From the NCBI GenBank assembly GCA_963682175.1, contig OY821789.1:31626188-31690187 (forward strand): DNA of 64,000 bases, in the 5' to 3' direction. The notes beneath the pieces were generated by a model. That model was given only the letters and a program-made list of their open reading frames with translations, had not been told where the DNA came from and ran no database searches. Made by a program: the position numbers and the translations under genes. Origin of the DNA: Triglochin maritima. Taxonomy: Eukaryota; Streptophyta; Magnoliopsida; Alismatales; Juncaginaceae. Shown here piece by piece: positions 57,095-64,000 of the stretch. The stretch's first letter is position 1; every line of letters starts with the position of its first letter.

Positions 57095-59395
57095 TATTAG
57101 CCGCCTATGAGTTTGACTAAGGGATAATTACAGTTTGTCTCCCGAGTTATATTTTAATTTGACTTTGCCCCTCTCCGTCTTGTATTTTCAAACGTGTCAA
57201 TGATCCTTTTTGCTTTCATTTTATCATACTTTTATCCTTGACCTTAAGAATTAATTGGTTTTCCATACATTAGTTGTTATTTTTGTTATTTTTTATTATT
57301 TGTCAAGCATACTCTTAATTCTAATTTTATGTTAAAGTTCAGATCAAATCATATGTCAGATTTGATTTGAATTTAGATTGAATTGGTACTAAATGCAACT
57401 CAAATTTGATTCAATTTTGACATTCGATTTGATCAGAACTTAAAATTATGATTAGAAGCATGCTTAAAAAATAACAAAAAATGTGTGGAATACTAATGGA
57501 TTCCTAAAGCTCACTAAGCACATTGTTCCAAAATGAAAGTTGAATGAAGTGATTGTCACTTGATAAAGTTCAGTGGTTCAAATTGAAATCAATGTATAAT
57601 TTAGTTGTAATTAACCTATTGATTAATTCGAAAATAGTCTTAAATAGACCTCTCTATTTCTCTCATTATCTCTCTCATCTCCCACTTTCTACCATCCATC
57701 TCTCAATTTGAAATAAAAATACATTTGTTTGTGTAACCTTATCAAACCAAAAATGGAGTGTAGATGTAAATAAAATCAATTTGAAAGTAATACATGCAAA
57801 ACCTTCAATTTACTGGCCAAAAAAACAAATTGCTTGGTTGCTTTTAAGGGTAAAAAGATATGATACGATAACAAAAAACATAGCACTTATTGATTGAAAT
57901 GGTAAGGAACCCTAAATTTCAAGATTCAAATGATGGGTCATATACATGACCTTTCTTCTTCCACTTGGGAATGTCCACCTTCAAGTTCATTATTTTCCTC
58001 AATAAAAATAATATTGCTGTAAAGTAAAGAAACTTCACAATGTGAGGTTACAAATTGAGGAGTGTTTCTTACGAATTCATGGTTTCCTCATTCCAAGTAA
58101 TTATCTAAGTAAGAATTACTTCGCGTATTTGCTTTGTGGAAACTTTAAGAAATAGAATAATTCGGAATCCACTTTTTGTATATAAATTGACATAGATTTC
58201 TGAATAAATTTTCTATAATAACTAAGAAATTAAGAATGAAAGTAAATGATAAGAGCTAACTTTAAATACTTTATTGCTAAGATAACCATTAGCTATAGGG
58301 GATTGATTACTATGAGTAAACTGTAAAACTCCAAATACTTGATTGCTAAGATTACCATTAGCTATAGGGATTGATTGCTAAGATTAAACTAATGTAAGCA
58401 TTAAATTCATCCTTCTGAAACATTATGAACTTAATTTAATTAGCTCCATATATCACAATTAAAACGTTATGTATTCTTTTCAGCATGGATTAATATGTAT
58501 ATGAAAGAACACAAAAGTTAGTCACAATAAGGTTACATTCAACAAAACCCTTTTTATGGGGAGGCTTGAAATGCATTTTTTTTTCAATTCAGAATTCAAC
58601 TGGAACTCTAAATGTTTCTTAATTTCTAGTCTCCAGTCAGTTTAATTTAATTTTAAATCTTTTGGGACTTTTATCATACTATGATGATTTAGCAGAACAA
58701 ATTCATTGGTGGTTTTGGTTCACTTGATAGCCATATTAAATCATTTAGAATTTATATTAAGTCAATTCCTATTAAAATCTTACTTTATGTAAAGAGAGAT
58801 GATAATGGGATATGCACATGTGTGTTGTTTGTAAAATAATATTAAATTCTTAATCATATTCTCTTGTCTATCTATTAACCTAACCCTAATCCATCAGTTT
58901 ATAAGTAGCCTTTTGGAATGTCAAAAACAGTTAATCATGTCTCATAGCTTAGGTTTATGAAGTCCTCGATCTCACAAACCACATTTTAGCCAATGTGGTG
59001 ATGCTTATATATAGAGCTAGCATTTGTAAATATATTTATTACATTTTTTCGAAAATGAAAATATACTAAAACTACAATATGAGTCATCCAAATTAATCCG
59101 AGTATGGGAGTTTTTAAAGGTATAAAATCTGAAAGTTGTTAGTAGGGTGAGTGGACAATACATTTATCCACTATTAGTAGGACAAAATATGGATATATAT
59201 TAAGCCTAAATGATTTCTAAATGTAGTCCAAAATAAATTGCAACCAGCTTTGAGATTAACAAATTAAATTTCAGATGTTTAATGTTGATATATAGCTAGT
59301 AAACAAATGAGCCAATAAATTTTGAGTAATATACATGGATAGGCAAAAGGAATATCGAGGTCATGATGCATTCATATGCATGGTAGCTAAAATGG
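57095..59395. other. AT-rich intergenic DNA with a short tandem repeat
   Basis: No gene is supported. A diverged tandem pair of about 65 bp (sharing TTGCTAAGAT and ACCATTAGCTATAGGG) lies at about 58262-58385. The right part is the presumed upstream region of the subtilase pseudogene. Confidence 0.5.
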
Positions 59396-62300
59396 ATGGA
59401 GAGTGTGTATGTCAGCTTTAATGTACCTCCATGCTTGCTTCCAAATTCACACATTGAGAACACAACTTGCAATCAAATCTCACATTGTCTCCTCTTGTTG
59501 TTGATGTTGGTGTTCATCTTCTATTTAAGCCCCCACATGTCTCAAATTTATGTTGCAGTAGTAGAGGATGATATATATCTAGCTAGAGATTCCAATGTCC
59601 ACGATAGCTTCTTCTCTTTCCATATGGGGGCTCTTGTTTTTAACTTCATCTTCATATTATATTAATACTTCACAAGCCTCCTCGAATGTAAGCCGGTGTT
59701 TATATACATTTATGAGAATTTAAAAACTAATACATACTGTGATAGAACCCTAATCATATGTGTAGTTTGTCGGTTTTCAAACGATGAGATCAACATATGT
59801 GTTTGGTAGCATTTTTAATTCATCGCACGCAATTTTATACTTATTTAATTTGGCATGCAACTTACATGCATGATGGTGTGGTCAAAAACTCCTTTGAGTT
59901 GCTTTTGCTGGTAATTTATTACTTGTTGGTTTGGTTTAGGTTCATATTGTGTACTTGGGAATGAAAGTTCACCATGATCCTCTTCTCACTACTCAATCAC
60001 ATCTTCAACTCCTATCCAGTGTCTTCCAAAGGTATGTTTATAACTTTATATGTTGTTAGGTTTGTTTCATATATGTTTCTGGTAGTATAATATATGGTGC
60101 AACATTCATTTAAGTTTACTTGTTATCGTTGTTGTTAGTGTTATTCTTTTAATTTATTGTTATTGTTTAGGGTTATTGTTATTGTTAGTTATCGTTGTTG
60201 TTGTTGTTAGTGTTATTTTACTACCGCCGAACCTTCTTATTTTGTCTTAGTTATCATGCATATCTTCTTCTTCATCATCTTCTTCGGTTGTTGTTACTAC
60301 TAAGTTTTCTTATTTTTCAATAATTATCGTCGTTGTATAGTTATTGTCTGCTATTTTCTCAATATGATAGCAAGCATTAGTATTTTTTAAATTTTCATTT
60401 TAACAAATCAAATTCTTATAAATTTTAATAAATCGAATTCTCAACATTACAGTGAAGGTGAAGCAGAAAGAGCCATAGTTTACAACTACAAACATTCCTT
60501 CTCTGGGTTTGCTGCAACCATCAACACAACCCAAGCTTCCATTTTATCCAGTAATCATATAACTAATCAATTAGTATCATTTCTTTGGCAATTAGTATCA
60601 TTGATTAACAACGATTGAGAGATCAATAGTATGATTCATCTTTTGGCAGACATGGAAGGTGTGATATCAGTTTTCAGAAGCAAGATTTTGCATCCACACA
60701 CCACTAGAAGTTGGGATTTCATGGGACTAACAATTGATGATTATGGGCAAGATTACTTTAGTTCGCAGCTTAAATTTGGCAGTGATGTTGTTGTTGGTGT
60801 CTTTGGCACAGGTAATAATCAAGTATATATTTAGCTACATATTTAGGCTTTGGCTAATTACATGAGATTTTCATATAATGTACCATCCAAATTGAAACTT
60901 CCATATTCTGCCTTAGATATATATACCTTGTAATTTGATAGGAACATTAAAGTGTGCCTTTTTGTTGACCACTTTGTCCTTAGTTTTGACGTAGATTGAC
61001 TTAAGTTCATACAAGTTCCAATTCAAAATTGAGAATGCCAATGTCAAAGTTATATTGAGAATTTACTCTTGGAGGTTATATGGATATTTTTACAGAAATT
61101 TGTGATTTGTGATATTCTGAATCGTTAAAAGGATACTTACTAAAATAACCCTAATTACATTGATAATAATTAATGTCATTAGCCTTGAGCAGTTCAAACA
61201 CTAGAAAGCTCAAAATACTAGTTTGATGTACCTAAGGAGTCTGTCCGGAATCAAAAAGCTTCAAGGAGCCTCTTGGTATTGGACCAATCCCTAAATCTTG
61301 GAAGGGGAAATGCGTGGCCGGAGACGCTTTCGACCCATTAAAGGCATGCAACCGGAAGCTTATCGGAGCAAGATACTACATCAATGGTTTTGAACGAGAA
61401 TTCGGTCCTCTAAACACAAGTGGTGATGGTAGCTCAGAGTACCGGTCGCCACGCGATAGGCTTGGTCATGGCACCCACACAGCTTCCACTGTCGTCGGAG
61501 CAGTAGTACGCAACGTTAGCTTTTTTGGGTTTGGCTCAGGTGTAGCTCACGGTGGATCTCCTATGTCGCGGTTGGCAGTGTACAAGATATGTTGGTTTAA
61601 AGACCTCCAGGTTGGTTACAAGACCTTCAAATCTAAATATTCAGTAATAGACTATTGTCTTTATAACTCGAAAGTAAGAAGATATGCACACACACATATT
61701 ATAATTTAAAAAAACGTTTCTAGTTCTTCTTATTATGACGTATGCGATTCATGCATAAATTGACCTAAACTACAGGGTAGTTGCACTGAAGCAGACATAC
61801 TAGCAGCTTATGACGATGCATTGAATGATGGAGTGAATGTGATCTCTTCCTCGCTTGGAAGGACACCACCGTTGATGCCATTTTTCTCGTCCAATTCCGA
61901 CATAGGATCGTTTCACGCAGCATTAAAAGCATAACAACCGTTTACTCGGCTGGAAACGATGGGTCGGAGTTATCGTTGGTCCAAAATGTGTCCCCGTGGG
62001 GATATGTGTCGCGGCCGCAACTATCGACAGATCTTTCCCAACGGAGATTATACTTGGGAACAACGTCTCCATCATGGCAAGTATCGGTGGGAACCCCATA
62101 TATCCAAAAATATATATATGTATTTTTTTTATTAAGGATGAATTGACCGTCATTAAATTTCGTTGACACATGGTTGCACTTAATAATATAATTAAATCTG
62201 AACTTCAAATTGAAAATTCAAACGTAGATCTTGATCAACAACATATGTAGATTAAAGATATCGAAAATCATAAAATTTGGAACATGTTTTACGTAGAGAT

Positions 62301-63845
62301 GTAAAAATGAACGCATCACATTGGCTAAAACTCTAATTTCTAGATCTCATATGATATCTATATGTATTTTTTATTTATTTAGGAGGGATTCACTACAATT
62401 AAATTTCGTTGACAGATGGTTGTGCTTGATAGCATAATTAAATATGAACTTTAAATTGAAAATTCAAACATATATCTTGATATACAACATATGTAGACTA
62501 AAAATATCGAAAATCATAAAATTTTGGAATATATGTTTTATGTTGAGATGTAAAAATGAACGCATCATATCGCTAAAAAATCTGAGTTCTATATCTCATA
62601 TGAAATGATAAACAAATTTGATCTATAGTTTGAATTTTTGATTTCGAGCTCATATTTGATTTTTTTTATCAAATGCAATTGTGTGTCAACGAATGTAAGA
62701 GTACTGAATCTCTCTTCTCTTTTAAATGTTAATGTCAAAATAAAAGCACTTTTATCATCTCATAGTGAAGGAGGTTGAAATCAGGAGATGTGTTATAATT
62801 TTTCATTTTGTACAAATTCAATATGATGTTTCTATTTTAGGGAAATAATTTAAATCGAATACGATGAGAAAAAATAAGAAAATGATCCAAAATTGTTATT
62901 AGATGATGCTTGATTAAATATATTTTTACCATTTATCCTATATTTTATTATATGTTCTTGTTATTAATATGTTCAATAATTTTAGGGTGAAAGCTTTATC
63001 ATCCAACAAATGGAGATGAAGTTAGCAGACATCACCAAATATTTTGAAGATGGGTTAGTCGATTAATTTGTACTTTTTACATAAATGAAGTATGACTTCG
63101 ATTGACTTCTTGTTTATCAAAAAAAAAACATGTTGTTGAGGTCAAAAAAATAATGTAGGCATAACTCGAGAAATAGTAAAATCATTTTTTCTAAAATAAA
63201 ATAGTCATATAAATGCAGAAAATTTTGGGTATCGTGCATGTTTCTCATTGGAATAATTCTAATATGTTATTTTAAATAATTCAAAATATTTAAATGTACT
63301 TTACATTTATAATATCCCAGTACCTCTGAATTGCCTAAATTCAATCAATTCTACCCTCTTATATATTGAACCGTATTTATAGTCTAACGTATCTTTTGTG
63401 CTCATTAATTATGTTACTAAAGATGGTGAACTGAAGCTTATTGAGTATGTTGAATTTGAATTAACCTTTTTTTGTTGAAATTAAGGTGAACATGAGCGGT
63501 ATATAATATAAATTATAGTAAAAAATAGAAGTTATTTAATAATTGTGAAAACTTATGGTACTAGCAATATATATGTGGAATAATAATTTGGATGATACAC
63601 GTTGATGAAATTATTTTTGATGAAGGGTTTGTGACTTTTAAAAGTGGAAACGAGTTTTTGCCACTGGGACGATCATTCTTTGCTTCTCCACCGTCGGATC
63701 AGTATCGAGCGCCTTGGCTTCCATCGCCGTGTTCGCAATCAACGGCTCGGCTATGATCTTTGCCGAGCCGTTGACTCGAAAAGTGGCTCAAGATGACCTC
63801 TTTCCGTCCGTACACTCAAATCCTCTTCTACATTCAATCTTCGAA
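59396..63845 (+). pseudogene. SBT3-type subtilisin-like protease, inactive, runs off right edge
   Basis: Exons fitting in phase: 59396-59551 (tentative; hydrophobic CLLLLLMLVFIFYL), 59940-60031 (VHIVYLGMKVHHDP, start of the I9 propeptide), 60453-60550, 60650-60811, 61237-61610 and 61778 to about 62090, then an exon near 63645-63845 (FAINGSAMIFAEPLTRKVAQ). The His motif GHGTHTAST is intact. The catalytic Asp motif, normally DTGVWPES, reads GTGVCPES across the 60811/61237 junction, so Asp is Gly and Trp is Cys. Exon 6 has a stop/frameshift near 61932 and another near 62005. Later exons with the catalytic Ser lie outside. Closest in feel to SBT3.18, but I am not certain. Subtilases of this group are secreted serine proteases; this copy cannot be. 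Confidence 0.82.
62110..62700. repeat. Diverged tandem duplication (about 246 bp) plus inverted end in subtilase intron
   Basis: The segment with AAATTTCGTTGACA at 62155 recurs at 62401 with most of the following 200 bp. A reverse-complement piece (TGTGTGTCAACGAA, about 62679-62692) closes the region, so a decayed fold-back transposon is possible. Confidence 0.6.
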
Positions 63846-64000
63846 GTAAGATATTCTTTTCTTACTTATATTGTATATAAGCTAAATTTCAAAAAGAAAA
63901 ACATCTATAATATGATTTTGATAACTTTCATCATTCTTAGACATTTGATCAATTTTTCTTTTCCAAGATACTTGTGTCATAAAATTTAAATTTTCTCAAA

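Noticed and set aside
61230..61245. GTCCGGAATC in the subtilase exon as a stray MULE repeat
   Set aside because: It encodes the conserved CPES part of the protease motif; a chance match.

Overview
This window is nuclear DNA from a eudicot plant. The evidence is spliced genes with GT-AG introns, a receptor-like cytoplasmic kinase closely resembling Arabidopsis PBL16, an SBT3-type subtilase, AT-rich intergenic DNA, and a dense nest of plant transposon classes (CACTA, MULE, Ty1/copia, Ty3/gypsy Athila and Tekay). No RNA genes, CRISPR arrays or bacterial operons were seen. I cannot name the species.

Layout. 1-8429 is a three-level nest. An old CACTA element, with a decayed minus-strand transposase/Ulp1-protease gene running off the left edge, contains a short non-autonomous CACTA (3109-7844, target duplication ATG). 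That one contains a gag-only copia element (3912-7346, target duplication ACCAT). 9.8-10.1 kb holds a relic of a second (TNP2-type) CACTA transposase. 11.57-18.59 kb is an old minus-strand non-autonomous Athila derivative. 18.59-22.93 kb is a truncated, heavily mutated Tekay/Del gypsy element. 23.45-27.67 kb is the one apparently intact host gene, the PBL16-like kinase on the minus strand, with a copia solo LTR in its second intron.

About 28.73-50.69 kb is a Mutator-like element (MULE) carrying two convergent genes. On the left is a plant-mobile-domain/coiled-coil/Ulp1 protease gene (plus strand). On the right is a FAR1-type transposase (minus strand). Both are broken by stops. The left gene is also split by a very young 12.9-kb Athila retrotransposon (30844-43717, target duplication ACGGG, intact 1815-codon gag-pol plus a 297-codon ORF3). 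50.7-59.4 kb is mostly AT-rich and gene-free, apart from a CACTA-like remnant that holds an Athila-family solo LTR (55308-56860, target duplication ACGGT). 59.4 kb to the right edge is a subtilase pseudogene.

The most unusual signals are two families of phased palindromes. (1) All four non-coding compartments of the MULE (an intron of each gene, the space between them, and the transposase upstream region) are filled with a roughly 22-bp repeat in which only a GTCCGG core is constant while the spacer varies. (2) The Athila family carries pairs of an 18-bp palindrome (GACCGCTAATTAGCGGTC type) placed exactly 21 bp apart in its LTRs, in its leader and just before ORF3. Separately, the palindrome CGGTCGACCG is clustered in the LTRs of three unrelated retrotransposons. 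All three look like protein-binding or structural sites, not passive repeats, and can be tested.
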